DNA of 64,000 nt from Phaeodactylibacter sp. (GCF_022763345.1 NZ_JALEGS010000058.1:1-64000), one strand, 5' to 3'. Positions 16,390-24,837 are shown, counted from the stretch's first letter. Numbers and translations: made by a program. The notes: generated from the letters alone by a model not told the origin.

Positions 16390-16965
16390 ATGCCAGTTCA
16401 GTTCGAAGGATTACAGTCTGATCACATCAAAGCCTGCTTTCTGAAAGCGTTTCAGGCATTCCCTGAACTGCACCGCCAAAAAATCGTCGTCAGGCAACGC
16501 AAAATGGCTAAAACAACTATGAATGCCCAGCCCATACTCAACTGGGCATTTTTCTCCCCTTCCAGACGGTCCTATCTCATCAACGTTACCGACAACATGC
16601 ATGTGGAAGACCGAATTGCTATCCACGAACTACCCGAAAAAGTGCTGGTCGGTTGGTTTGCCCATGAGCTAGGGCATATCTGTGATTACCTCCACAGAGG
16701 CCTGTTGAGAATGGTGCAATTTGGCCTGGGGTACCTCCTGCTGACCAATTACAGGGCTGGCGCAGAGCGTATTGCTGACATTTTTGCCGTGGAGCACGGT
16801 TTTGCAGAATCGATCATCGCGACCAAAAAGTACATTTTAGACCACTCAGGCTTATCTCCTTCCTACAAACGCCGCATCGAGTTGTACTACCTGTCGCCTG
16901 ACGAGGTCGCGATGATCGCTCAGGGGTCACCTGCCAATGCATTGACTATTGATCAGTTGCTTTAG
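16390..16965 (+). CDS. Putative HELGH-type metallopeptidase-like protein
   Basis: This 191-residue protein contains LVGWFAHELGHICDYLHRG (about residues 86-104), an HExxH motif typical of gluzincin-type metallopeptidases. It is followed by GAERIADIFAVEHGFAESI, where the Glu in the A-E-R-I-A-D helix could be the third zinc ligand, as in M48-like and SprT-like peptidases. No signal peptide or clear membrane helix is present apart from a weakly hydrophobic stretch (MVQFGLGYLLLTNY). Activity is inferred from the motif only. The 3' end overlaps the convergent GH3 gene by 4 bp. Confidence 0.65.
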   Translation: MPVQFEGLQSDHIKACFLKAFQAFPELHRQKIVVRQRKMAKTTMNAQPILNWAFFSPSRRSYLINVTDNMHVEDRIAIHELPEKVLVGWFAHELGHICDYLHRGLLRMVQFGLGYLLLTNYRAGAERIADIFAVEHGFAESIIATKKYILDHSGLSPSYKRRIELYYLSPDEVAMIAQGSPANALTIDQLL

Positions 16966-18497
16966 ATGGTCACGGCCTTACGGCTAAAGTCCAGCAGGTC
17001 CTGCATTTGTTCAGTTTTTAGCACGCGGGGCATTTTCATCTGTCCTCCTTTTTTCTTTCGTTGTTCCAGCCAATCGTATATGGCAGACTCAGCTAAAGCG
17101 GTAAGCTTTACTGACTTGAGCCCTTTACTGCGGGCTACTGCGTAATTTTTATTCCTGGACTTCAATGCTTCGTCGAGGCACACCGCAGCCTCCACCTCAT
17201 CAACGTCCTCAGAAGCAGCAATAACCCACTGATGAATAAAATCGCCCTCTTCATTCTTCATGGCCGCCACAGCAAACTCATTAACCGGCATGCCCAGACC
17301 TTCGCTCAGCTCCTGAATAGCGGCATTCATCTTTTCTTCTGACAGTTGCGAACCTACCACATTGAGAAAGTATTTGGTCCGCCCGGAAATTTTGATTTCC
17401 AACTGATCCAGGTCTGTAAACTTAATGGTGTCACCAATCATGTAGCGGTATGCGCCGGCAGGGGTGGAAACCAAAAGTGCATAGTCTACGCCTTCCTCAA
17501 CATCCTGCAGGGTGAAAACTTCAGGGTTGTCGAGCAGGTGGCCCATTTCATCAAAGCCGCGTTCATCAAAGGGGATAAATTCGTAAAAGATGCCATGGCT
17601 TACAGCAAGCCGCATATTCATAGTGCCGGGGCGGGCATTGTAGGCGAAGAAACCCTCTGATGCCAGATAGGTATCAAGGTAGACCAACGGCCGTGCCAGC
17701 AGTTTTTCCAGACTTTTACGGTAAGGCTCGAATGCCACCCCGCCCGTAGCGTAAAGAGAAAGGCTTGGCCAAATTTCATGGATATTATCCAGTTTGTGGT
17801 AATTGACAATCTCCTGCAGCATCAGTTGTATCCATGAGGGGATGCCAGCGAGTGCTCCAATGTCCCAGTCCGGAGCTGCTTCCGCGATGGCCCTCACCCG
17901 GTCATCCCAGCTGTCGATTTGAGCAATTTCAATCCCCGGACGGTAGAAGCCACTAAACCACCCAGGTATGTTGTTGGTGTTGATGCCGCTAATCTCTCCT
18001 TCCAGATGCCCGTTGGGGTGCTGCTGCAGCTGTGCAGAACTACTGAGCATTAGGATTTCTTTTTCAAATAGCTCGGGAGGCAGGTCAAATTGTGCCAGAT
18101 GTTCCGCTTGTGCAATGCCCACCGACCTGATGGAGTCCAGCATGGCTTCTGTAACAGGAATGCGTTTGCTTTCCTTGCCAGTGGTTCCGGAACTGAGCGC
18201 AAAATATTCAGGCTTGCCTGGCCAAGTGATATCTGGTCGTTGCTGTTGCTTTGCCCACCAGGCGTTGTGCATCCGGTCATAGTCGAAAATTGGAACTTCC
18301 TGTTGATAAGCAGCTATCAGATCGTCAGCTTTACTAAGGGCTGAGAAGCCGTAGTAGATGCCAAAAGCAGTGGCGTTGGCGGTTTGTAGCAGCTTGAGAA
18401 GTTGCTCCTCCTGCTGTGTCACGGGGTTTTCCTTATCGGTGCTAAAATTGTGCTTTAAAGTAATTGCAGATTTGACAATGCTGCCTAGGATGGCCAT
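16962..18497 (-). CDS. GH3 family acyl-adenylating enzyme
   Basis: This 511-residue protein belongs to the GH3 (auxin-responsive promoter) family of ANL-superfamily adenylating enzymes. It shows YFALSSGTTGKESKRIPVT (phosphate-binding loop, about 98-116), IPSWIQLML, YATGGVAFEPYRKSLEKLL, TYLASEGFFAYN, GAYRYMIGDTIKFTDLDQLEIKISGRTKYFLNVVGSQLSEEKMN and a C-terminal Lys-rich end with MPRVLKTEQM. Plant members attach amino acids to jasmonate or auxin. Bacterial members occur in Bacteroidota and their substrates are largely unknown, so only the acyl-AMP chemistry is inferred. It stands alone here. Confidence 0.88.
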   Translation of the reverse strand: MAILGSIVKSAITLKHNFSTDKENPVTQQEEQLLKLLQTANATAFGIYYGFSALSKADDLIAAYQQEVPIFDYDRMHNAWWAKQQQRPDITWPGKPEYFALSSGTTGKESKRIPVTEAMLDSIRSVGIAQAEHLAQFDLPPELFEKEILMLSSSAQLQQHPNGHLEGEISGINTNNIPGWFSGFYRPGIEIAQIDSWDDRVRAIAEAAPDWDIGALAGIPSWIQLMLQEIVNYHKLDNIHEIWPSLSLYATGGVAFEPYRKSLEKLLARPLVYLDTYLASEGFFAYNARPGTMNMRLAVSHGIFYEFIPFDERGFDEMGHLLDNPEVFTLQDVEEGVDYALLVSTPAGAYRYMIGDTIKFTDLDQLEIKISGRTKYFLNVVGSQLSEEKMNAAIQELSEGLGMPVNEFAVAAMKNEEGDFIHQWVIAASEDVDEVEAAVCLDEALKSRNKNYAVARSKGLKSVKLTALAESAIYDWLEQRKKKGGQMKMPRVLKTEQMQDLLDFSRKAVTI

Positions 18498-18572
18498 TTA
18501 CGTTTGGTTTGGTTCACTCGGGAAACGGCTTCCGTATAGCAGGTGTTCGCTCCTGTCCGTCCCTTGGAGCGA

Positions 18573-18871
18573 TATACTGACGATTAAGTGGTTTGCCACA
18601 GCAAACCTACTCAATGCTTGCCCGTGTCCCGTCGCCTTTGGGCTTTGACTACCTTAAAGGCAGGAGGGTCAGCATTTACGCTGGGAAGTGGCTTGCGCTT
18701 GCCCTGACAAGCTACGCTTCGTCAGTGGCCGATGTCGCAAATCCAAGATCCCAGACGATGAATGTCTGGATCAGTGACCCAGACGATGAATGTCTGGACT
18801 GTAAGCCCGACATTTATCGTTCCCCGTGCTGGCCGTCAGCGCCAGTAGGTGACCACTTCGTGTTGCGTATA
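18573..18871. repeat. 299-bp TATAC...GTATA inverted-repeat element
   Basis: The left end TATACTGACGATTAAGTGG and the right end (complement of CCACTTCGTGTTGCGTATA) form an imperfect terminal inverted repeat. The first 43 bp are identical to the start of the 53262-53365 element, and both share TCAGCATTTACGCTGGGAA and GATGTCGCAAA inside. This copy carries extra internal sequence, including a 28-bp tandem repeat. It contains no credible gene. It looks like a MITE or related non-autonomous element; no target duplication is visible beyond the TATA ends. Confidence 0.7.
18751..18798. repeat. Tandem pair of CCAGACGATGAATGTCTGGA
   Basis: The exact 20-mer occurs at 18751-18770 and 18779-18798, a period of 28 bp. 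Each copy is itself an inverted repeat (CCAGAC ... GTCTGG), so each can form a small hairpin or a protein-binding site. It is absent from the shorter elements of the family in this window. Confidence 0.8.
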
Positions 18872-19074
18872 ACAGAAGCAAAGTTTAAACAACCTTTCTT
18901 AAACCGATGTTAAGAAGCTGTCAAGAGATGACTTCTCCGGCTAATTTATCTTATTTTTGGTCGTAAATACCGTTGCTGTAGATTAAATCCTGCATTGCAG
19001 GTGTTTCATCCATGCATCCAACCATCGTCATCCTGTCAAAACCATAGTAAAAGCGTTAAAAAGTTACCGGCTTG

Positions 19075-19485
19075 ATGAAACAGTACTTTCTCGACCGTCA
19101 GTTAAAAAGAATAGAGCGGGAAGCCAATGATGAGTTCCTGCAAATATTGTCTTTTGGGGCACAGTGTTATTCTACGCCCGAATTGCAGGACTTGCTTAGG
19201 CAGTTAGACATGAAAGTACAGTTGCATGCCTACTACAGGCGTATCGTATTCATCATCGGAGCTTCCACCACGCTTTGGATTGCCTTCTGTTTCTTATTTC
19301 AGAGCCTCGACTATTCTATTGGCGTGTATGCAACACTTGCTATGGTGCCTCTTTCGATTATTGGCTTTACGGCGGGCAACATATTCCTGAACAAAAAATA
19401 CCGGGCAGTCCGGGATGCCAGCCTGGTGGAAAAAATCATCGTAGAAGAACTCGACCGCCGCCGAAAGGATGCTTCAATTTATTAG
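19075..19485 (+). CDS. Hypothetical membrane protein, two helices
   Basis: This encodes a 136-residue protein (ATG 19075, preferred over the adjacent TTG 19072). It has a charged N-terminal helical part, two membrane segments (VFIIGASTTLWIAFCFLF and YATLAMVPLSIIGFTAGNIFL) and a charged C-terminal helix (VEKIIVEELDRRRKDASIY). Both ends are probably cytoplasmic. TATTTTTG at 18952-18959 is a possible -7 box. No family is recognised. Confidence 0.65.
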   Translation: MKQYFLDRQLKRIEREANDEFLQILSFGAQCYSTPELQDLLRQLDMKVQLHAYYRRIVFIIGASTTLWIAFCFLFQSLDYSIGVYATLAMVPLSIIGFTAGNIFLNKKYRAVRDASLVEKIIVEELDRRRKDASIY

Positions 19486-19840
19486 CATTTACCTCAAACT
19501 CAGTCGTGTGTAAGGTCTCCGTACGACTATAATGCGAAAATCTGTCGGGTATGCATTCGAGAAGTCATACCTTTTGAAGCCGTACGAAACGTGATTTTCT
19601 CAAGAAAACCCTTTATTCTTATTGTTTGAGTCAGGGTTTGTACGATCAACTACGGATCGGGAACATCTATTTCCCCTACCGCAGAAGCCAAGATTGCCAA
19701 AAAACCTGATTTACTGAAAAGTACCAACAGTGCCGTTCCTGCATCGCTTGAGGCAAGGGTTTACTTCCTATATTGCCTGAGTGGATCAAGGATGGCCTGT
19801 TCGTCATAAACACTCATACTGGAAACAGACAAACCTGACA
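19486..19840. other. Intergenic region with nested inverted repeats
   Basis: A 70-bp section near 19545-19615 pairs as GAAAATC ... GATTTTC outside and GGTATG ... CATACC inside. CGTACGAC-like motifs recur on both sides. It may be a structured leader of the sigma-54-type activator gene or a decayed repeat. A frame open from GTG 19781 enters the next gene but is not needed for it. No promoter was identified. Confidence 0.4.
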
Positions 19841-22375
19841 ATGATGAGCCGTTCGCTCTCCATGCCGGGGGGTTCCGAAATTAGAGCCTCGAACAATTTG
19901 GTCAATTACCAGAAAGTCTTAGAATCCTTTGGCTTTGGGACGCTAATCGTGTGCAAAGACGGCAGCATCCATCTAGCCTCTAACCGTGTGGCGCAGGAGC
20001 TGGGTTATGAAGCCCAACTGCTGTCCAATAAACGGATTTTTGAGATCAACCCTCACTTGAGCCTCATTCAGTGGCGGAAGAAATGGAAACAATTAGTGGA
20101 AGCTCGTCACCTGGAAATGGAGACAGAGTTCATGAATGCATCCGAGATGCTGTTCCCAGTCCAATTACGGCTGTCCCTCATTGAGCACGATGGGGAGCCC
20201 TATTGCCTGGTAAGTGTCAAAAACCTCCTCCATGCCAACCGTTACAAAAAACTGCTGCGCCTCACCACGGAGGTTAGTCAGGTAGGGGGCTGGGAATGGG
20301 ACCTTGTGACCAACCGCATCATGCTGACCGAAGGCGTCTATGCCCTGTTGCGCATTCCCAACCAACATTTGGACAAGGAGCAGTGGACCGCGCTTCTGGA
20401 AGACCGGCTGCCGCCAGAAGACCACAAAGCCTTCGACCTGAATATCCGGAGCGCTATTGAGTCAGGCGAGCCTTGCCGTTTTGACCTGCAGGTACAACAG
20501 CCTGAAGGCCACTACAGCAAAATGTCGGTGACCATTGTTCCGGAGAAGTCTGAATTCCAAACCATCAAACTATACGGGGCCCTACAGGACATTACCGAGT
20601 TGAAATCCGGACAGGAAGGCCTGGAGCTCACCCAGTACACGCTGGACCACGCCCGGGAAATGATATTCTGGGAAACCGCCGATGGCTCATTTCTCTATGG
20701 TAACCTTGCGACGCGAGAAAAGCTGGGCTACACCAACGCTGAGCTCAAAGCGATGAAGGTGGACAAACTGGTGCACAACTTCTCCGCTGAAAACAGGGCC
20801 GAATCATGGGCTGCACTGCGGGAACACCGGGTGCTGGATTGGGAAGGGGAGCTGAAAGCAAAAGACGGGACGGTCATTCCGGTGTACTGTTCCATGAACC
20901 TCATCCGGTACAAAGACAAAGAGATCAACTGCGTCTTTGCCAAGGACTGGCGCCGCAAAAAAGCCCGGGATGAACGCCTTCGCCTTTCCCAGTTTACGCT
21001 GGATGAAGCGGTGGATATGATCTTCTGGGTGGACGACACCGGCGCTTTCAAATTCGTTAACCAAACCGCCTACAAAAACCTCGGCTACGAAGCCTTCGAG
21101 CTATGGGATGAGCTTTTCCATAAGGATGCAGCACTGGCTTTCCAGGATTTATGGAAGGCATTAGATGCCCAACGGGTGATTTACAAGGAAACAGAGGTGC
21201 GCAAGGCAAATGGGCAATGGTTGCCCGTTGAGGTATATATCAATTTCATCAGCTTTGAAGGCAAGGATTATGCCTGTGCTTTTTTAAGGGACATTTCTGC
21301 CAGAAAGGCAAAAAACGAAGAACTGGCTGCTGCCCTGGATAAAGTACAGGAGCTTTCCGACCGGCTGCAGACAGAAAATACCCTGCTCAAGGAAGAAATT
21401 AAGGTCAATTACAACTTCGAAAACATCATAAGCGAGAGCAAAGCTTACAAAACGGTTTTGCATCAGGTAGAGCAGGTAGCTGCTACGGAGGCTACCGTTT
21501 TGATCATTGGGGAGACAGGGACCGGCAAAGAATTGCTCGCCCGGTCTATTCACGCTCTAAGCAAGCGTAAGGATGAGCCGATGATCAAGGTCAATTGTGC
21601 AGCCCTGCCGGCGAATTTAATTGAAAGTGAGCTGTTTGGCCACGAGAAAGGTGCATTTACCAATGCTTATCAGCGCAAAAAAGGGCGTTTTGAACTGGCA
21701 GATGGCGGGACCATTTTCCTGGATGAGGTCGGTGAGCTTCCATTAGAGCTTCAGTCGAAGTTCCTCCGCGTACTACAGGAGGGCGAGTTCGAGCGGGTAG
21801 GGGGCACCGCCACCCTGAGCGCGGATGTCCGCGTAGTAGCCGCTACCAATCGAAACCTGGTGGACCTCGTTAATGAAGGCGCCTTCCGGGAAGACCTTTA
21901 CTACCGGCTCAATGTGTTTCCGATTCAGAACCTGCCCTTACGGGAAAGGAGAGCGGATATTCCGTTGCTGGTCCGGCATTTTGTCAAAAAGTTTGCAGCC
22001 AAGCAAGGAAAAGAAATAGAGCACATCAGCCAAGCCGACCTGGACGAGTTGATGCGCTACGAATTTCCTGGGAACATTAGGGAGCTGGAGAATATGATTG
22101 AACGGGCTGTGATTATTTCCAAAGGCAAATCGCTTTCGCTTTCGGATGCCTATCACAAGTCTTCGAATCAGACTATAGGCAGAAAGAGTTATTCCCAGGT
22201 CTTTAAGCCATTCGAAGAAATGCAAAGGGACTACATTATTGAAGCCTTGCGCCGTTCCAACTGGCGTATCAGCGGGCCCAAAGGCGCCGCTACACTTCTG
22301 GAGTTGAACTCCCGGACCTTGGCCTCTAAAATGCGTAAGCTTGGGATCAACCGCAAGGACTTTATCGATAAATAA
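19841..22375 (+). CDS. Four-PAS, sigma-54-type AAA+ transcriptional activator
   Basis: This 844-residue regulator (ATG 19841; a GTG at 19781 would add 20 residues) has four PAS-like sensor domains (about 20-130, 140-255, 265-375, 390-490), a coiled coil (about 495-530) and an AAA+ ATPase with Walker A GETGTGKE at 557-564 and Walker B TIFLDEVGEL near 623-632. It ends in a Fis-type helix-turn-helix (SGPKGAATLLELNSRTLASKMRKLGI). The sigma-54 contact loop reads GAFTNA (604-609) instead of GAFTGA. There is no receiver domain, so sensing is presumably through the PAS domains in the cytoplasm. The Dps-like gene lies directly downstream, but a regulatory link is only a guess. Confidence 0.9.
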   Translation: MMSRSLSMPGGSEIRASNNLVNYQKVLESFGFGTLIVCKDGSIHLASNRVAQELGYEAQLLSNKRIFEINPHLSLIQWRKKWKQLVEARHLEMETEFMNASEMLFPVQLRLSLIEHDGEPYCLVSVKNLLHANRYKKLLRLTTEVSQVGGWEWDLVTNRIMLTEGVYALLRIPNQHLDKEQWTALLEDRLPPEDHKAFDLNIRSAIESGEPCRFDLQVQQPEGHYSKMSVTIVPEKSEFQTIKLYGALQDITELKSGQEGLELTQYTLDHAREMIFWETADGSFLYGNLATREKLGYTNAELKAMKVDKLVHNFSAENRAESWAALREHRVLDWEGELKAKDGTVIPVYCSMNLIRYKDKEINCVFAKDWRRKKARDERLRLSQFTLDEAVDMIFWVDDTGAFKFVNQTAYKNLGYEAFELWDELFHKDAALAFQDLWKALDAQRVIYKETEVRKANGQWLPVEVYINFISFEGKDYACAFLRDISARKAKNEELAAALDKVQELSDRLQTENTLLKEEIKVNYNFENIISESKAYKTVLHQVEQVAATEATVLIIGETGTGKELLARSIHALSKRKDEPMIKVNCAALPANLIESELFGHEKGAFTNAYQRKKGRFELADGGTIFLDEVGELPLELQSKFLRVLQEGEFERVGGTATLSADVRVVAATNRNLVDLVNEGAFREDLYYRLNVFPIQNLPLRERRADIPLLVRHFVKKFAAKQGKEIEHISQADLDELMRYEFPGNIRELENMIERAVIISKGKSLSLSDAYHKSSNQTIGRKSYSQVFKPFEEMQRDYIIEALRRSNWRISGPKGAATLLELNSRTLASKMRKLGINRKDFIDK

Positions 22376-22451
22376 TCAGATACAGGTTGTTTCGAACATG
22401 GACGGGGTGAAGTCGTTCTATAATTGAAAATAAAACTCGAAACAACTGAAT

Positions 22452-22940
22452 ATGAATTATTTAGGATTAGATCGTAAAGAAGTAGCAAAAACAGTAGACC
22501 GCTTAAATGACCTGCTGTCCAATTACCACATCTACTATCAAAACCTGCGGAATTTCCACTGGAATGTGGATGGCGAAAACTTTTTTGATTTACACGAAAA
22601 GTTCGAAGAGTTATATGACGATGCCCGGGAAAAGATTGATGAGATTGCGGAGCGCGTATTAACCCTGCGCTTGCGCCCCGTCAGTAAGTTGTCCTCTTAT
22701 CTTGACCGCGCCGCCGTGAAGGAATCAGATATCCTGGAAGATGAGTTTGAAATGGTGGAAACCATTCTGGAGAACCACCGGATTATCATCGACAACATGC
22801 GTGAAATTATCCGCAGTGCTGATAAGGTGGAAGATGAAGGTACAATAGACATGATTGGTGGTTTCCTCGCAGATCTCGAGAAGTCCAGTTGGATGCTCGA
22901 TGCCTGGAAAGCTAAGAAAGAAGCAAACGTCACTGCCTAA
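22452..22940 (+). CDS. dps: Dps-like ferritin family protein
   Basis: This 162-residue protein has the Dps four-helix pattern. LLSNYHIYYQNLRNFHWNVDGENFFDLHEKFEELYDDAREKIDEIAERVLTL carries the ferroxidase residues shared between subunits (His, then His-Trp ... Asp ... Glu). A second helical pair follows, ending GGFLADLEKSSWMLDAWKA. Such proteins assemble into 12-mers that store iron and protect DNA from peroxide. It has its own gene unit downstream of the PAS activator, with a hairpin after the stop. Confidence 0.9.
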   Translation: MNYLGLDRKEVAKTVDRLNDLLSNYHIYYQNLRNFHWNVDGENFFDLHEKFEELYDDAREKIDEIAERVLTLRLRPVSKLSSYLDRAAVKESDILEDEFEMVETILENHRIIIDNMREIIRSADKVEDEGTIDMIGGFLADLEKSSWMLDAWKAKKEANVTA

Positions 22941-22959
22941 GAATCAACAAATAATGTAT

Positions 22960-22991
22960 GCATTGCCGGAGGTTCTCTCTTCCGGCAATGC
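22960..22991 (+). terminator. Hairpin after dps
   Basis: The perfect 11-bp stem GCATTGCCGGA / TCCGGCAATGC with a 10-nt loop begins 20 bp after the dps stop. It is followed only by TTAACTATA, so the T-run is weak. Confidence 0.65.
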
Positions 22992-23110
22992 TTAACTATA
23001 AACACAAACAAAATACATTTTGAATCAGGTTCTGCTTTTATATGGTGAGACAATAGTCGTTTCCATTCATCCCCCATTGGATACCCTGATTAAATAGAAA
23101 TGCATATGTG

Positions 23111-23434
23111 ATGAAACTCAACCAATACACCTCTGTAGCACATGCTACGCAGGCACTACGCAAGCGAGGCTTCAAAGACGACTTTAAGTTAGAAGAGAAG
23201 AAGTGGATGCGCAATCTGAACAATAAGAAAAAGTACAAATCAGGTGATATGTCGATTGTTGAGTATCACCGGTTTGAGGGCATGTCCAACCCAAGCGACT
23301 TATCGATTTTATTTGCTGTTGAAACACACAGCGGAGATAAGGGAATAATCGTATCTTCTTATGGCATGTACGCAGACATGGACCTTGTCGAATTTATGGA
23401 TAAGGTAAGAGTGAAAGAGCGTGCGAGCGCTTAA
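23111..23434 (+). CDS. Small conserved protein, legacy name PRPP synthetase
   Basis: This 107-residue soluble protein resembles a Bacteroidota family often labelled phosphoribosylpyrophosphate synthetase. Characteristic parts are ALRKRGFKDDFKLEE near the start, IVEYHRFEGMSNPSDLSILFAVE, and GDKGIIVSSYGMYADMDLVEFMDKVRV. It is far too short for PRPP synthetase (about 310 residues) and lacks its ribose-phosphate loop, so that name looks wrong. I prefer conserved protein of unknown function. ATG 23111 is chosen over the adjacent GTG 23108. Confidence 0.7.
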   Translation: MKLNQYTSVAHATQALRKRGFKDDFKLEEKKWMRNLNNKKKYKSGDMSIVEYHRFEGMSNPSDLSILFAVETHSGDKGIIVSSYGMYADMDLVEFMDKVRVKERASA

Positions 23435-23464
23435 GAAACGGTCATACTTTAATTGAAGAAATAA

Positions 23465-23570
23465 GGGCTCCAAGGGATTCATTTCTGGTGGATTGAGCCG
23501 AAAGTGTTTGATAGCCTTGTAGGCTGTCGAATAATCCGGTCCAATCACGCTGTTGCTTCCCTTGGAGCCC
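23465..23570. repeat. 106-bp imperfect inverted repeat
   Basis: GGGCTCCAAGGGA at 23465-23477 is exactly complementary to TCCCTTGGAGCCC at 23558-23570. The inner arms (GGTGGATTGAGCCG ... against CGGTCCAATCACG ... , and TAGCC ... GGCTG) continue the pairing with gaps. It sits between the small conserved gene and the AI-2E transporter gene. It may be a MITE-like insert or a structured RNA; no T-run follows directly. Confidence 0.65.
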
Positions 23571-23645
23571 TTTGCAATTTTGCGGTATTCCGAATACCTT
23601 GGGTATAAATTGTCCCTACTCACCTATTATTAACTAAAGACCTGT

Positions 23646-24776
23646 ATGCAAAACGACACGTTAAACCTGCACCGATTATCCTCCCTGCTGATTATCTTAT
23701 TTCTGGGCGGGTATATCACCATCATTGGTCAGAGTATTTTGTCCCCCATTGCTTTTGCAGCTTTGTTTTCCTTTCTTTTGCTGCCTATCTCAAGGTGGCT
23801 GGAGCGGTACATCTCCTACATACCACTAGCTATTTTTTTATCCATGATTATCGCTCTTTTGCCGCTCATAGGGCTGCTTGTGTTGTTTTCTGTGCAGTTT
23901 GCTACAGTGATCAACGATATTCCAGCAATTGGGCGGAAGCTGCGCAGTGGTTTGGAGCAGGTCATCGCCTTTGTGGAACAATACGTCAATCTGGATACCT
24001 TCAGCATAGAGGAATCGCTCAAGTCTAATTTTAGCCAGCTCATTGAGGCGCCGCTTCAGATTTTAGGGCAAAGCCTGAGCTCCGGCTCTAATATGCTGAT
24101 TAGTATTTTGCTGACCGTGCTCTTCACTTTTTTCATTATGCTATACCGTACCTCCTTCAAAAACTTTTTCCTGATGCAGTTCAGCCGGTCCAAGCGGGAT
24201 GAAGCGATGGTGATTATGGAACAGGTAGAGCGCGTTTTGAAGGAATATTTGACCGGGCTGTTAGCGGTGATCTTGATTCTGGGAGTTCTAAATAGTATTG
24301 GTTTATGGCTGATTGGCATCAACTATGCAGCTTTCTGGGGCTTTCTGGCGGCTTGCCTGGCGATCATACCCTACATAGGGACAACGCTGGGTGGCACCTT
24401 TCCCTTTGTCTATGCGCTAGCTACAACGGGTACGCTTTGGCAACCTGCGGCAGTGGTCCTGCTGTATATGAGCATTCAAACGCTGGAGGGCAATTTCATC
24501 ACACCCAAAGTAGTAGGTAGCAGCGTAAGCATCAACCCCTTTGCCGCTATCGTATTCCTGTTTGTTGGTGGTATGATTTGGGGCGTATCAGGATTAATTC
24601 TGGCACTGCCTTTTGTAGCTGTGCTCAAGGTCGTCATGGAACATATTGCCCCACTACAGCCTGTCAGCGAGTTGCTGAGCAGCGATGTCTACAGCGATGC
24701 AGAAAAATTCCTCAATGAATACGACCATGCCCGATACCGTATTTCCAACTACTTCAACCGTAAATACAAGTCCTAA
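23646..24776 (+). CDS. AI-2E family transporter
   Basis: This 376-residue inner-membrane protein has the AI-2E (PerM/TqsA) layout: N-terminal helices (LLIILFLGGYITIIG, then PIAFAALFSFLLLPISRWL), a soluble helical section (about 95-140), and a C-terminal bundle. The bundle includes AFWGFLAACLAIIPYIGTTLGG and NFITPKVVGSSVSINPFAAIVFLFVGGMIWGVSGLILALPFVAVLK, the family's strongest signature. Substrates differ between members (AI-2, Na+/H+ exchange, organic acids), so specificity is open. It ends with a cytoplasmic tail of about 45 residues. Confidence 0.9.
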   Translation: MQNDTLNLHRLSSLLIILFLGGYITIIGQSILSPIAFAALFSFLLLPISRWLERYISYIPLAIFLSMIIALLPLIGLLVLFSVQFATVINDIPAIGRKLRSGLEQVIAFVEQYVNLDTFSIEESLKSNFSQLIEAPLQILGQSLSSGSNMLISILLTVLFTFFIMLYRTSFKNFFLMQFSRSKRDEAMVIMEQVERVLKEYLTGLLAVILILGVLNSIGLWLIGINYAAFWGFLAACLAIIPYIGTTLGGTFPFVYALATTGTLWQPAAVVLLYMSIQTLEGNFITPKVVGSSVSINPFAAIVFLFVGGMIWGVSGLILALPFVAVLKVVMEHIAPLQPVSELLSSDVYSDAEKFLNEYDHARYRISNYFNRKYKS

Positions 24777-24806
24777 AAAAAGCCCTTCGGAGATATTCCG
24801 AAGGGC
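24775..24806 (-). terminator. Terminator between AI-2E gene and lipoprotein gene
   Basis: The stem GCCCTTCGGA / TCCGAAGGGC with a 5-nt loop is preceded by AAAAAAA on plus, giving a T-run after the hairpin on minus. It serves the minus-strand lipoprotein gene and may also stop the convergent transporter transcript. Confidence 0.78.
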
Positions 24807-24837
24807 AGCTTAAATCTTGAGCTTTGGTTTACAAGGT

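Noticed and set aside
18593..18913. Open frame of 106 codons across the 299-bp repeat
   Set aside because: It spans the repeat's inverted end and tandem hairpins, and has no start context or family likeness; the repeat explains the sequence.
3434..23591. Shared 14-mer TTTTGCGGTATTCC at 3434 and 23578 as evidence for one repeat family
   Set aside because: In 64 kb several 14-mer matches are expected by chance and the flanking sequences do not align.
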